A stretch of 64,000 bases of DNA from NCBI GenBank assembly GCA_028289365.1, contig JANQQM010000033.1:1-64000 (forward strand). Direction: 5' to 3'. This document shows positions 8,502-18,244 of the stretch, piece by piece. The stretch's first letter is position 1; every line of letters begins with the position of its first letter. The position numbers and the translations under genes were made by a program. The notes below the pieces were generated by a model. The model worked only from the letters and a program-made list of their open reading frames with translations. It was not told the DNA's origin and did not search any database. The stretch comes from Salaquimonas sp. (GTDB lineage Bacteria > Pseudomonadota > Alphaproteobacteria > Rhizobiales > Rhizobiaceae).

Positions 8502-9806
8502 ATGCTTCAGAACAACAGCACATCTCAGCCAAAATCAATCGTCTCTGCAAGGACGGATGGATTGGGAGGACGCATTTGGTCCCTGCTCTGCACGATGCTC
8601 GAAGCGGAAAAAAAGAGGTGTAACTTCAAGTTCACCTGGGAGAATACCAAGCTGATGCTGGTCAAGGAGTTCCACAGTCTACCTACGGCAGAGGAGATGT
8701 TTTCGGAACAATTTTTGGCAGCACATTATCTGGATTCGATTGAAGATATTTGCGAGGGCGATGTTACTACGGAAGGAAATCATTCCACAGATTTCTTGGC
8801 TGAGTACAATGGTTCCAAAAATCTGAAACGCCAATTTGACCAGATCGGATTTCGCTCTCCATATCGTGATGCAATACAGATGGCAGAGGCCGTGAAAGTT
8901 CCCGAAAATGCAGTCGCCATGCATGTGCGAAGTGGTGACATCATCTTCGGCAAACTGCGTGAACGAGCCCGCTTCATGGAAAAGACTATTCCGCTACCTG
9001 TTGCAAAGTCCATCGTGCGGGATTTGGTAGGAAACGGTCGTCCTGTCATTGTTTTTTGTCAGGATGATCATTCGCTTTCCCTGTTGATTGAGGAAGGTGC
9101 TGTTCCGGCTACGAAATTTGTACCGGCCGAAGTGAATAGTGCAGAAGAGCGCGACCTGTTTGAAATCGTGCTGATGTCGAAATGTACTGAAATTCTGGCC
9201 GGTGGCAGTGTATTTGCCATGACCGCATGCCTGATCGGCAAAGCCAGTCTGCGAAATCCCGCTGACACTTTCTCGGCCGAAGAGATCGTGAGCATCGTTG
9301 AAGACTATTGTAATGGCGAGAGCTTAATTGACAGATATATCGCGGCTCATTCGCTGAAATACATCTACTACAATTTCTACGATACGCTCGACGCTGGCCG
9401 TAGAGTAAGCCTCATAAACAGAATGGCAGACTATGATCCAGACAACAGGCTGTATTCATTCATACTAGCATATGAATTTATGAAATCAGGTAACTTGGAA
9501 GATGCAGATGATACTCTTAAACAGAGGTTATATGCGGAATACAATCAAAACAAACGAATCCCATGCATATCCATGAAATTGCTTGCCGATCCGGTCGGAA
9601 ATCCAGGAAGATTGGTTCAGTTTTGTAATGAATTATTCGAAAATACAGGCAAAGGCTATGGATACATCGATCTCTTTGCGGCGTATGTATTGTACAAAGA
9701 TAAAAATAAACCAAGATCTTTATCTATAATATCTAAGTCAATTTTTTCGATTGATAATAAGGTGTTGCCTATAAAATTATTCTTCAAATGTTTGAGGTAT
9801 AAATAG
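8502..9806 (+). CDS. Fucosyltransferase-like (NodZ/GT-B fold) protein with C-terminal extension
   Basis: The 434-residue protein starts with ARTDGLGGRIWSLL, resembling the GLGNRL-type loop of alpha-1,2/1,6-fucosyltransferases, and has AMHVRSGD, comparable to their HVRxGD motif. ILAGGSVFAMTACLIG matches the acceptor-side serine motif. The last 150 residues (helical, repeat-like LEDADDTLKQRLYAEYN) are not recognised and may be a TPR-like tail; they become AT-rich. Donor and acceptor are unknown; fucosyl transfer is inferred from motifs only. Confidence 0.55.
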   Translation: MLQNNSTSQPKSIVSARTDGLGGRIWSLLCTMLEAEKKRCNFKFTWENTKLMLVKEFHSLPTAEEMFSEQFLAAHYLDSIEDICEGDVTTEGNHSTDFLAEYNGSKNLKRQFDQIGFRSPYRDAIQMAEAVKVPENAVAMHVRSGDIIFGKLRERARFMEKTIPLPVAKSIVRDLVGNGRPVIVFCQDDHSLSLLIEEGAVPATKFVPAEVNSAEERDLFEIVLMSKCTEILAGGSVFAMTACLIGKASLRNPADTFSAEEIVSIVEDYCNGESLIDRYIAAHSLKYIYYNFYDTLDAGRRVSLINRMADYDPDNRLYSFILAYEFMKSGNLEDADDTLKQRLYAEYNQNKRIPCISMKLLADPVGNPGRLVQFCNELFENTGKGYGYIDLFAAYVLYKDKNKPRSLSIISKSIFSIDNKVLPIKLFFKCLRYK

Positions 9807-9810
9807 GATA

Positions 9811-9836
9811 AAAATGACCCTGGTTGCCGGTCATTG
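9811..9836 (-). terminator. Terminator for the leftward glycan genes
   Basis: A 7-bp stem (AATGACC 9814-9820, GGTCATT 9830-9836) with a 9-nt loop is followed on the minus strand by a T-rich stretch. It lies directly after the stop of the gene at 9844 and within the 37-bp convergent intergenic region. Confidence 0.55.
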
Positions 9837-9843
9837 CCGCGAT

Positions 9844-10938
9844 TTAGCCGGAGTGTTGCCGTTGCTCCTCCGAGCTGGCTTTCCCAGCAAATGAGAGAAA
9901 CTCCTCATATTCTTTTCCTTCGATGAGGCAAAGCGTGCGAAAAATCGAGTCGTTCCGTGTTGAATGGCGATTGGTGTTCTGATAGCCGCCCCGGTCGAGC
10001 TTATCTATCCCGGAAGCCAGTCTAATCGCGTATGCATCAAGGATTTCATACTCAAATTTGTAGCCCTTTTCAGGTCCGCTTTCCGGATAGAAAAAATGTG
10101 CTTTTTCAGATTGCCAGGGACCTGGAAGGCCAATGCGTGCGAGTAGTTCAGTTTTGCTGCGCGAGCCATATGCGTATTGTTCGTTAAACGGCTCCTGCAG
10201 GCTGTTGTGCAATACCAGCTGCGGTTCCTGAAGCTGGTGGACGAGAATTGATGGTGCGTAGGGGTCTTCACCCTGTGCCTGGCGGATCATCGGTAGTACC
10301 TTTATCGGTAAGTATGGTCTTGACCGGCAACTATCCCGAACCGTTTCGAAGGAAGACCGACTTAATGTACAATTTCCGTCCCAGGGAAGAATCCACTCTC
10401 CATATTCTGCGCCGATCTCCATCGCTTTGTTTCTGGCGCCATTAATGTTCATGGCATAAAGAATCTTGGGCCTGCAAACCGCAAGCTTCATCATTGTCTG
10501 AACATTTTCTTTGTAGCTTAGGTGTTTTCCAGCCTCGAAAAACTGTCGACCACCAAATGGTTCGAAATCAAACCCTATCCCGTCATATTCTGATTTCTTG
10601 AAAGGGATTGTAGTGTATTCTGTATTGCTTTTTTCCAGTATTCTTTTTAATTTATTTTGCTTCTCTTGATCAAATATTCTATTCAGTATGAATATTTTTC
10701 TACATTTTATAAATTTCGACTCATTTTCGATCATAAAAGAGAGATTGTTAAACGATTGCTCATTGGAGTGAAGTGGCCATAGATCATTTCCTATGATTCT
10801 TACCAAACAAAAACTGTCGTTTTCTTGTTTAGATCCGCTTATCTTGAAATTCACATATTTTTTTATATTATTTATTTTATAATTGATTTTATTGGTATTA
10901 CTTGATGTCGAATTTTTTATAATCTTAAGTATATTCAT
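9844..10938 (-). CDS. Putative glycosyltransferase, uncharacterised
   Basis: I do not recognise a named family for this 364-residue protein. Its middle contains INGARNKAMEIGAEYGEWILPWDGNC, which resembles the Arg-Asn plus DxD-like metal site of GT-A enzymes, and SFCLVRIIGNDLWPLH is strand-like at the start. The ATG overlaps the upstream sulfotransferase stop by 4 bp (ATGA), so the two are translated together. The first 100 codons are very AT-rich and lysine/asparagine-rich, unlike the rest. Confidence 0.55.
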   Translation of the reverse strand: MNILKIIKNSTSSNTNKINYKINNIKKYVNFKISGSKQENDSFCLVRIIGNDLWPLHSNEQSFNNLSFMIENESKFIKCRKIFILNRIFDQEKQNKLKRILEKSNTEYTTIPFKKSEYDGIGFDFEPFGGRQFFEAGKHLSYKENVQTMMKLAVCRPKILYAMNINGARNKAMEIGAEYGEWILPWDGNCTLSRSSFETVRDSCRSRPYLPIKVLPMIRQAQGEDPYAPSILVHQLQEPQLVLHNSLQEPFNEQYAYGSRSKTELLARIGLPGPWQSEKAHFFYPESGPEKGYKFEYEILDAYAIRLASGIDKLDRGGYQNTNRHSTRNDSIFRTLCLIEGKEYEEFLSFAGKASSEEQRQHSG

Positions 10939-12068
10939 TTTTTTTGACCAGTGCTGAATATTTCGAAGAATTTCTTTTTTATTCTGGACATCGGTGTTTT
11001 TCTGGCAGAATTCGCCACGCTGACATAATGGTCGACAGCGGCATCCAGCAGCTCTGATTGCGGTTCAGCAGGGTCAACTTTTTCCGGGTAGAAGGCGAAG
11101 TTGTTGTCAAAGAGAGAATCTTGATCCGGGAAAAAGTTCTTTCTGACCCAGTCATTGGACATGTGAAATTTTGCATAGAAATTCCGGGCCTCTTCTTTGG
11201 GGTAGCTTCTCCTTTCTCCCGGATTTTCGCTGGATATTCTTACATAAAGTTTAGCGATATCTCGCCTTGCATTGTTGGTGCGATCTAGAACATCGACAAG
11301 TTTATTGAACCGGCAAATCAGGTATTGTGCCTTTGCGCTTAATGCCCGATTCCGGCTTGTTCCCATGTCACTATTTTTGATCATGTGAATCGGTATTTCT
11401 GCTGCGCGGAAAAATTCGGCAACCGTATCACATCTATCCTCCTTGTAGACTATCGGACACACTGATTGTCTTCCGAATTGATTGATAAATCTTCGGAGCA
11501 GATGCTCATAGTCATAATAGTGCAGAAAATCGTTTGGTATCTTATCTTTGGGCGTATTCACATAAGAGCGCGCGCCCAAATCGGCAAACGTATCATCGAA
11601 TCCAGTATGACCGTCCTTCAAGACCGTGCTGAACCGGCTTACGGCCAAGCGATCTTGTCTTCGCAGAAACACGATGACCTTAACTTCGTCTACAATTCCG
11701 GAAAAATACTCCGCGATTTTTTTGATTGAGGAAGCGCGGAACATCCTGCTGTGGATCAATTCTGACGTGAAAATTATCTTGCTGGTACCAGGATTGTTTT
11801 CAAGGTCCTGTTCAAATGATCTGCGAATGTGTTTTCGAAGTTGGTTTGCCGACGATTTATTTCGCGCCAATTCCATTAGTTTGACGTTATCAAAAACGTC
11901 ATCATCTTGCAGGGCAGCGAATAATAGATTGTGGCTGACTTTGCCAAAGGATGCGGGGACCAATATACCATTGTTCTGTAACGTTTCGCGGTTCTGATGC
12001 AGCACTCTCTGAAGGCTAGTGCTGCCGGTTTTTTCCGTTCCCGGGTGTAGGATGAGCGTTCTGGTCAC
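10935..12068 (-). CDS. Sulfotransferase-like protein
   Basis: This 377-residue protein (GTG start) begins TLILHPGTEKTGSTSLQRVLHQN. KTGSTS is a PAPS-binding loop, and VFLRRQDRLAVSRFS matches the 3'-phosphate Arg/Ser motif. The N-terminal third is clearly paralogous to the protein at 7344-8261. It is the first gene of a two-gene leftward unit with the putative glycosyltransferase, which suggests sulfation and glycosyl transfer on one product. The C-terminus is Lys-rich. Confidence 0.75.
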   Translation of the reverse strand: MTRTLILHPGTEKTGSTSLQRVLHQNRETLQNNGILVPASFGKVSHNLLFAALQDDDVFDNVKLMELARNKSSANQLRKHIRRSFEQDLENNPGTSKIIFTSELIHSRMFRASSIKKIAEYFSGIVDEVKVIVFLRRQDRLAVSRFSTVLKDGHTGFDDTFADLGARSYVNTPKDKIPNDFLHYYDYEHLLRRFINQFGRQSVCPIVYKEDRCDTVAEFFRAAEIPIHMIKNSDMGTSRNRALSAKAQYLICRFNKLVDVLDRTNNARRDIAKLYVRISSENPGERRSYPKEEARNFYAKFHMSNDWVRKNFFPDQDSLFDNNFAFYPEKVDPAEPQSELLDAAVDHYVSVANSARKTPMSRIKKKFFEIFSTGQKK

Positions 12069-12290
12069 TATAAACTTGATGTCGCCAATTTAGTAAGGAT
12101 TGCTTTATGCATCCATTAAGAGATCAACTATAGTCGGGGAATTCAGGCGAGAACCGCGTTAATGTCAATATGCAAATCTTTCACGAATTTCTCGCATTTG
12201 GTGAAAAGTTTCGGTTGTATCTGACACATCAAGACCGTAATGGATTGATTTTCGGACCAAACTTCATTTCACACGGCAGCGACAGCGAAG

Positions 12291-14057
12291 ATGATACTAA
12301 ACTGGTTCAATGCGGATGATGAACAGGCCCAACTCCTAAGAAGGCTGTTACGGGAGAATCTGCCACAGCAGATGAAGATGATCCTTCGTGCCGTCGCGTG
12401 GATGCTGGTTGGCGCTGCAGCAACGGCTCTAATTGCCTGGCTGACGCGCTCAATGATCAATACTGTGTTTCTCGACGGTTCGGCCGGGGCGTTATGGGGT
12501 GTCAGCGTCATGGTTGCCGGCGCTTTTGCGATGCGTGGATTTGCTGAGTATTTTCAGCGAACCACCCTGCAGGTCGTAAGTGCATCCATGTCCGCACAAT
12601 TGCAGATGCGCATGTTCAGAAGATTGATCAATGCGAACATGAATACATTGACGGTAGAAAGCCCTACCCGAATCGCTGCGAAGATTACACGTTTTTCAGG
12701 CGCCGCATCTGGTCTGGTCTTGTTGATCGCAACCAACCTGGTCAAAAATGTTCTGACATTGGTAGCGCTAGGCGCGGTCATGGTTTTTCAAAATCCCGTG
12801 CTGTCGGCGGCTACGCTGGTAGTGGTTCCATTGGCCGTTTTTCTGCTTTCCAGAGCCAATAAGGCAATCAAGAAACTCACCGCGACCGAGGATAATCTTG
12901 CCGGTGCCGCGGTCTCGGCAATGAGTGAGGGTTTTGCCGGCGCTGCCGTCATCAAATCATTCCAGATTGAGGATGAGGTAAGTAACAAAGTTCACGATGC
13001 AATTATCAAGCAGCGCGAACGGGCAATCAAGATCAGCAGAATTGTCGCAGCAAGTAGTCCGATCATGGAAGTATGCGGGGCGCTTTTCATCGTACTGGTG
13101 CTTGTCTACACGGGCCTACAGTCGCAGGCTGAAGGCGCTGAACCTGGCCAATTCGTTGCATTTATTGCGGCCTTCTTTCTTGCCTATGCGCCAGCTAAAA
13201 GTCTAGCCGGATTTCGGCTCAACCTGACGAGAATGAGCGCAAGAGTAGAGAACATGTACACGCTTCTTGATGAAGCTATTCCGGAACTCGATCCGGAAGA
13301 TGCTGCCTTGGAGGAGCATGCCAATTTGTTGCGGTATGAGGATGTTCCAAAAATCGAGTTCAAGGGGGTAGATTTCAATTACAGCCCCAAGATCGCGGCG
13401 CTTAAGGATGTGTCATTCGTCATTGAGCCGGGAAGCAAGGTCGCGGTTGTCGGGCGTTCAGGTTCTGGCAAGACCACAATTGCAAAGTTGCTCCTGAAGT
13501 TCATTGAGCCGACCAGTGGAAAGATCATGATTGGCGGCCAGAACATATCGGAAATGTCTGTAACCGAACTACGGACAAATATTTCATACGTCGGACAAGA
13601 AGTGTTCCTGTTTGAAGGAAACATCTGGGAAAACATTGCCCTGGGAGATCTGAACGCGTCGGATGAGGAGATATTGGAAGCTGCTCGAATTGCGCAGGTT
13701 GTCGAATTTGCCGGTGAGGTTGAAGGTATGCTGAATTATATGGTGAAGCATGGTGGGATCAATCTTTCCGGTGGGCAGCGTCAAAGGATTGCAATAGCAC
13801 GCGCAATCGTCAAACAGGCTCCCATTTTGCTTTGGGATGAAGCCACTTCGGCGCTGGATGAAATTACAAGGTCGATTGTGGAATCGGCGGTGGATGAGGG
13901 ATTCCGGAACAAGACCATTGTGACCATTTCCCACAACAAGACTGCTTTGAAGAACAGCGACAAGGTCTTGTTTCTCGAAGACGGCAAGATCGTGGGATTT
14001 GACGACAAGGAAACCCTGCTAGATACCAGCAAGCGTTATCAGGAATTCTTCTCGTGA
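12291..14057 (+). CDS. ABC exporter, MsbA/lipid-flippase type (fused TMD-NBD)
   Basis: The 588-residue half-transporter has an N-terminal six-helix ABC type IV membrane domain (about 20-310) and a C-terminal ATPase: Walker A GRSGSGKTT, Q-loop SYVGQEVFLF, signature LSGGQRQR, Walker B ILLWDEATSALDE and the H-loop TISHNK. Homologues move lipid-linked or lipid A-type substrates across the inner membrane as homodimers. Within this glycan island it is the obvious exporter. The downstream glycosyltransferase gene overlaps it by 4 bp. Confidence 0.9.
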   Translation: MILNWFNADDEQAQLLRRLLRENLPQQMKMILRAVAWMLVGAAATALIAWLTRSMINTVFLDGSAGALWGVSVMVAGAFAMRGFAEYFQRTTLQVVSASMSAQLQMRMFRRLINANMNTLTVESPTRIAAKITRFSGAASGLVLLIATNLVKNVLTLVALGAVMVFQNPVLSAATLVVVPLAVFLLSRANKAIKKLTATEDNLAGAAVSAMSEGFAGAAVIKSFQIEDEVSNKVHDAIIKQRERAIKISRIVAASSPIMEVCGALFIVLVLVYTGLQSQAEGAEPGQFVAFIAAFFLAYAPAKSLAGFRLNLTRMSARVENMYTLLDEAIPELDPEDAALEEHANLLRYEDVPKIEFKGVDFNYSPKIAALKDVSFVIEPGSKVAVVGRSGSGKTTIAKLLLKFIEPTSGKIMIGGQNISEMSVTELRTNISYVGQEVFLFEGNIWENIALGDLNASDEEILEAARIAQVVEFAGEVEGMLNYMVKHGGINLSGGQRQRIAIARAIVKQAPILLWDEATSALDEITRSIVESAVDEGFRNKTIVTISHNKTALKNSDKVLFLEDGKIVGFDDKETLLDTSKRYQEFFS

Positions 14058-15115
14058 GCGCAGCCAAAAAGGCGGATGGCGAGGGTCGGCAGAAGTCCCA
14101 TAACTTCTGCGGTATTGATCAATTGCCACTACCATCCTGCGCGATAATAATCACACACTATAACCTGGCGAGTTATTTGAGAGATGCGCTCGAATCGGTA
14201 ATCAGCCAGACCTACCAAAACTGGCAGTGCCTGGTGGTCGATGATGCATCAGACGATGAACAGTTTGAAATTGTTCAAAATATTGTAGATGAGTTTTCCC
14301 ATCCCAAAGTCCGGCTGATTAGAAATCAGCAGAACCTTGGCCAAACACTGGCAGGCTTTGAGGGTTTACGACAGACTGAATCACAATTTGTGAGCTTTCT
14401 TGATCCGGATGACAGGCTGCTTCCCGAGTTTCTGGAGGAGATGATCACAATGCATCTCAATCCGGTAATTGTCGCACCCTATGTTAGCGCCAACCAATTT
14501 TTGAAGGAGGAGAACAAGGGCGTTATTGCTTCGGTGGCGCGGTCTTCGTATTTGGTCAAACGTTCAGGAACGGATGTTGAGGCTATCTGGAAATCGCCTT
14601 CCTCTGGGCATCAGCTTTATTTTATCGAACCGTCAAATCCCGGTTGGAACCGTACAGCAAACTCATCCATGGTTTATCGACGCGCGGCACTGCAATACTG
14701 CATTCCCAAAAAACCACTGAGCATAAAAAACAATGCCGATTCCTTCATGAGTTGGGGATGCCATTTTTTGGGGGGCACACTGTTTTATGACAAGCCACTT
14801 GTTATTCGCCAAATTACCGGTGTAAACGAATTCATTTCCCAAGAAGTTTATTCTTCATTGCAAATAGCAAGATCTTATCTTGAAAAACCGAATAAACTTA
14901 AAGAAGATAGCATTATTGCATTGTTAGATAATGATGCTGATCTGCATTATAAAGAAAAATATTTTAAGAATCTTTTTATGCGTTATAAAAATCTGGATTT
15001 CGATTATATAAATAACAGAACTGATAAACGTAATACATATGTAAATAAAATATTGAAAAAGAAGAATAATAATAATTTTATTTATAAGTTATATTATAAA
15101 TTCTTCGATAGATAG
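14054..15115 (+). CDS. Family 2 glycosyltransferase
   Basis: The 353-residue GT-A protein opens, after a 28-residue leader, with CAIIITHYNLASYLRDALESVISQTYQNWQCLVVDDASDD, the hallmark GT2 start; DPDDRL is the metal-binding DxD. The GTG start overlaps the ABC exporter stop. The last 85 codons are extremely AT-rich (many Lys/Asn/Tyr) and the stop lies inside the antisense gene 15078-16076, a 38-bp convergent overlap. Confidence 0.88.
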   Translation: MSAAKKADGEGRQKSHNFCGIDQLPLPSCAIIITHYNLASYLRDALESVISQTYQNWQCLVVDDASDDEQFEIVQNIVDEFSHPKVRLIRNQQNLGQTLAGFEGLRQTESQFVSFLDPDDRLLPEFLEEMITMHLNPVIVAPYVSANQFLKEENKGVIASVARSSYLVKRSGTDVEAIWKSPSSGHQLYFIEPSNPGWNRTANSSMVYRRAALQYCIPKKPLSIKNNADSFMSWGCHFLGGTLFYDKPLVIRQITGVNEFISQEVYSSLQIARSYLEKPNKLKEDSIIALLDNDADLHYKEKYFKNLFMRYKNLDFDYINNRTDKRNTYVNKILKKKNNNNFIYKLYYKFFDR

Positions 15116-16076
15116 AATGGGCTAATCTTCCGAGTATCCCTGAATCCGGATCCAATTTGAATACTAATGACCCGCTATTGAGATCGGAATTAAACGGAAA
15201 ACTGACAGGGTCCTTACGTACCAATTCGTACATGTAGTCATATGTTTCCGGCGCTAATCCGAGATCCCTGCAATATTTTTCATATGAAGTTACATCCCTT
15301 GCCAGCAAGATATCAAACAGCTGGCTTGCTCTTTCTTTTCCTGTCGCGTTGACCTGCCTGCGATGTTTGCCGCCATGTGTCGGATCGATTTTCCTTGGTT
15401 CAGGCGAGACAGCAAACTTCTCATAGAACTGTGATTTTGTTCGTATCGGAAAATGGACAGAAGCCATACCAGCCTTGGCGCCATCAATTCCAATTGCCGG
15501 ACGTATTCCCCGGTTTGTCACATGGTGCTGACCGGACTTGATGGAGGTTCTGTCGCTCAGTTTTACAATGGCCTTGAACTTATGGGGGATTGCCGAGTCG
15601 ATTGAGTTGGCTGTTGCCAGTTTCCCTACGTAATCGGCGGAAAACTGATTTGGCTGCAGGTGCAGCCATGGGAGCAAGATGTAATCGAGGTCTTTGTTTT
15701 CCAGCGAAATTCGAGGTCCGGGTGCCACAAATAAAAAGTCGTCGGCGTCAAAGGCGAATATCCATTCAATCTCGAACAGTTTCTGGGCAAGTATTCCAAG
15801 TGCGTTCAATATGTCTGCCTTCTTTTTGAACGAGTTGGAATGATTGACCAGAACGATTTTTACATCCTTATGCCTGGAATCAACGGCCTCTATTTTTTCA
15901 AGCGTATTATCTTTTGATCCGTCATCGTAAATAATGAAGGACTTGATACCATGGCGAATAAGGTGTTCGAGATTCAGGTCAATGATATCACCCTCGTCCT
16001 TGACCATGCTGACGGCAGCAATTTGTGACCAATTCAACCGCTCATTTGCCGGCAGGTATCCGTCGGAGTAATTCAT
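15078..16076 (-). CDS. Glycosyltransferase (GT2-like, Glyco_tranf_2_4 type)
   Basis: The 332-residue protein has AAVSMVKDEGDIIDLNLEHLIRHGIKSFIIYDDGSKDNTL, typical of the GT2/GT92-like family that acts in capsule and LPS loci, and FAFDADDFLFV as the DxD site. HHVTNRGIR and HFPIRTKSQFYEKF are conserved in these proteins. It is the last gene of a leftward run from 17984 and overlaps convergently with the GT2 gene at its 3' end. Confidence 0.8.
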   Translation of the reverse strand: MNYSDGYLPANERLNWSQIAAVSMVKDEGDIIDLNLEHLIRHGIKSFIIYDDGSKDNTLEKIEAVDSRHKDVKIVLVNHSNSFKKKADILNALGILAQKLFEIEWIFAFDADDFLFVAPGPRISLENKDLDYILLPWLHLQPNQFSADYVGKLATANSIDSAIPHKFKAIVKLSDRTSIKSGQHHVTNRGIRPAIGIDGAKAGMASVHFPIRTKSQFYEKFAVSPEPRKIDPTHGGKHRRQVNATGKERASQLFDILLARDVTSYEKYCRDLGLAPETYDYMYELVRKDPVSFPFNSDLNSGSLVFKLDPDSGILGRLAHSIYRRIYNITYK

Positions 16077-16083
16077 CAGTTTT

Positions 16084-17190
16084 TCAGTTTAGTTCAGATG
16101 GCGAATGAGTATGATTGCCGGGCAATCTTGATGACGACGTTGGTGTTACCTGTTCCATGATATACTCAACACGTTCCACAAACTTTTTCGGGCTCAATTC
16201 TGTTTCCGCTGTTTCAATCGTGTTTAGACTTAGACTTTCGAGATGAGCCCGATCGTCGACAAGCCTATCCATTATCGTTTGTAGGGTCGACAGGTCTTCC
16301 ACCTCATAAACATAACCGTCCTTGCCGGAAGTTAGATATCCGGCGCTGCCGCATTGGTCCGATATTATTGGTACACAACCATAAGGCATTCCCTCAATCG
16401 GTGCGACACCCAGCAATTCTCCCTTGGCAGGAAGTACACAAACGTCATGGTTGGAATACAATTCCGCCATTTGTGAGAAGGGAACATCCCGAAGTATATT
16501 GATGCGGCCTTTGTGAATTTTCGCCTGTTCCAACAGTCCTTCGTAGTAGGTCTTGTCCGAACCATGGATCGATGTGCCGGAGGAACCTGCCAAGGTGATT
16601 GAAGTCCTGCCGGATTTTAGATGGTTCTCAAGTACCGAAATCAGTTTGTCATGCCGTTTTCGCGGTTGCATGAGTTTGCCAACACACAGGACTCTCAGCG
16701 CACCATCCCTTTGTCTTTCTTGTTTGATGGTATCAAAACGCTGGACAGGCCAAGGCAGGTAGAACGCAGAACCATCCAAAGGCGCCGAGTGGTCGAGGCC
16801 CCTTACCGGCGTGACGCGAAACGGCGTCAACCCCCTAATTCGCCATTTTAAGTAGCTGTAGAAAGTGCGAACCCGTGTCAGCGGTTTCAGATCATAGTGG
16901 ATGACCTTGAAATGACCATTCCTGGCATGCCGTGCAACGTGATCCGAAAGCGGTTTGGATTTTCGCAGAAATATTAGGTCTGGCTCAATCTGATCGAGCG
17001 CATCGGTAACGTCGGAGCGACCGCTCTCGCCGGTGAATACGAGTGGTTTGACATATCGGTGATCTTCCAGCCGAGCTTCCTTATAGCAGAGGACTGATAC
17101 CCCGTATCCTGCCTCGACCAGCGCCTTGGTCGCAAAGAACAGATTGGTATGAAATCTGGGGACGACAAATGCGACTTTCTTCTTGCTCAA
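16084..17190 (-). CDS. Family 4-type glycosyltransferase (GT-B fold)
   Basis: The 368-residue protein has a GT-B layout: N-terminal VAFVVPRFHTNLFFATKALVEAGYGVSVLCYK, a linker, then LRVLCVGKLMQPRKRHDKLI and VLPAKGELLGVAPIEGMPYGCVPIISDQCGSAGY, the E(x7)E-like donor site of GT4 enzymes. The TTG start overlaps the sulfotransferase stop by 4 bp and has GGAG 8 nt upstream, which supports this start. The sugar is not predictable. Confidence 0.82.
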   Translation of the reverse strand: MSKKKVAFVVPRFHTNLFFATKALVEAGYGVSVLCYKEARLEDHRYVKPLVFTGESGRSDVTDALDQIEPDLIFLRKSKPLSDHVARHARNGHFKVIHYDLKPLTRVRTFYSYLKWRIRGLTPFRVTPVRGLDHSAPLDGSAFYLPWPVQRFDTIKQERQRDGALRVLCVGKLMQPRKRHDKLISVLENHLKSGRTSITLAGSSGTSIHGSDKTYYEGLLEQAKIHKGRINILRDVPFSQMAELYSNHDVCVLPAKGELLGVAPIEGMPYGCVPIISDQCGSAGYLTSGKDGYVYEVEDLSTLQTIMDRLVDDRAHLESLSLNTIETAETELSPKKFVERVEYIMEQVTPTSSSRLPGNHTHSPSELN

Positions 17191-17984
17191 GACCGGTTCT
17201 CCGTCTTTGCTTTCGCGTTTGTAGCGTCGGGTTTGATACCGTTTGATATTTGATCCTCACGAAGAAGACAGAGTTCATCATATGTTTTCAGAACCTCAGT
17301 CCCGAATAGCGAGCTGGAAATCGCATGGTCGATTCTAAACCTCAGACCAGGCAAATTTTCGTTTCGCTTCAGACTTGCAATCCGCTGATCGGTACTCTTC
17401 GACCCCGTGAACTGTTCGATACGCTGCAGCTCCGTATCGTCCTGCATCAAAAAATCATAGTTCACCAGCAGTGCAGGGTAATCTTGCTTTTTGATGATTT
17501 TGACAATCAACCGATTGTAGACTGTCCAGGCTCTGAGCGCATTTATGCCAATACCCCACTTGCCGCGATTACGATTTATGTAATGCCGGTGGACTGCATG
17601 TGGATCCCGGAAAATTGCAATCACCTTGTGCCGCGGAAGCATCGGAGCCAGGAACTTATAGGTCAGACAAGTGCGCGGATCCTTAAATCCCCAGTTACAG
17701 TTCCTGCCGTCCAATTCTCCGAACAAACGATCTGCTTCAGTCTTCAGGCCATCTTCAACAGCTTTGGCGTCTATAGCATTGCGTACCTTGCTGCTGTTTT
17801 GTTTTTTCCCGCCCAGCAAACGCTTGTTCAACGATTTCGTCGATTTGCGCTCGTATTGATTTCCCTGATCATAACCGGGATCAATGGTCTCTTCGACCAT
17901 TTCAATACCGGAATGATGCAGAATTCGGCTAAGCAAGGTTGTGCCGGATTTGTGCATTCCCAAAATGATGAATGTGCTAGCCAA
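17187..17984 (-). CDS. Sulfotransferase family protein
   Basis: The 265-residue protein starts STFIILGMHKSGTTLLSRILHHSGI, a clear PAPS-binding P-loop (HKSGTT), and has VIAIFRDPHAVHRHY as the 3'-phosphate motif. It belongs to a different sulfotransferase group from the KTGSTS pair at 7344 and 10935. It begins the three-gene leftward unit sulfotransferase-GT4-GT2, all coupled or nearly so. Confidence 0.82.
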   Translation of the reverse strand: MASTFIILGMHKSGTTLLSRILHHSGIEMVEETIDPGYDQGNQYERKSTKSLNKRLLGGKKQNSSKVRNAIDAKAVEDGLKTEADRLFGELDGRNCNWGFKDPRTCLTYKFLAPMLPRHKVIAIFRDPHAVHRHYINRNRGKWGIGINALRAWTVYNRLIVKIIKKQDYPALLVNYDFLMQDDTELQRIEQFTGSKSTDQRIASLKRNENLPGLRFRIDHAISSSLFGTEVLKTYDELCLLREDQISNGIKPDATNAKAKTENRS

Positions 17985-18244
17985 GCTAAATAATCAGTAC
18001 CGTTTGGTCAGAGGATGCGGCAGCAATTAATTTGCTGAAGTCATGGCGAGTGTTTATCCAATGGAACGAGAGACGGCAATGGGCACGCTGCAGCCATAGG
18101 CACTTCACATCTTTTGGCGCTTTCAATTTCCTGCTCTGCAAATTGACTGGCGGGACTATTTATTGAAAACATGTTTGCTGATTTTCAGGCCTGGCGTTTA
18201 AGGATGCCGTCTTTATTGTAGGTAAGATCCAGGAGAATGCGCAA

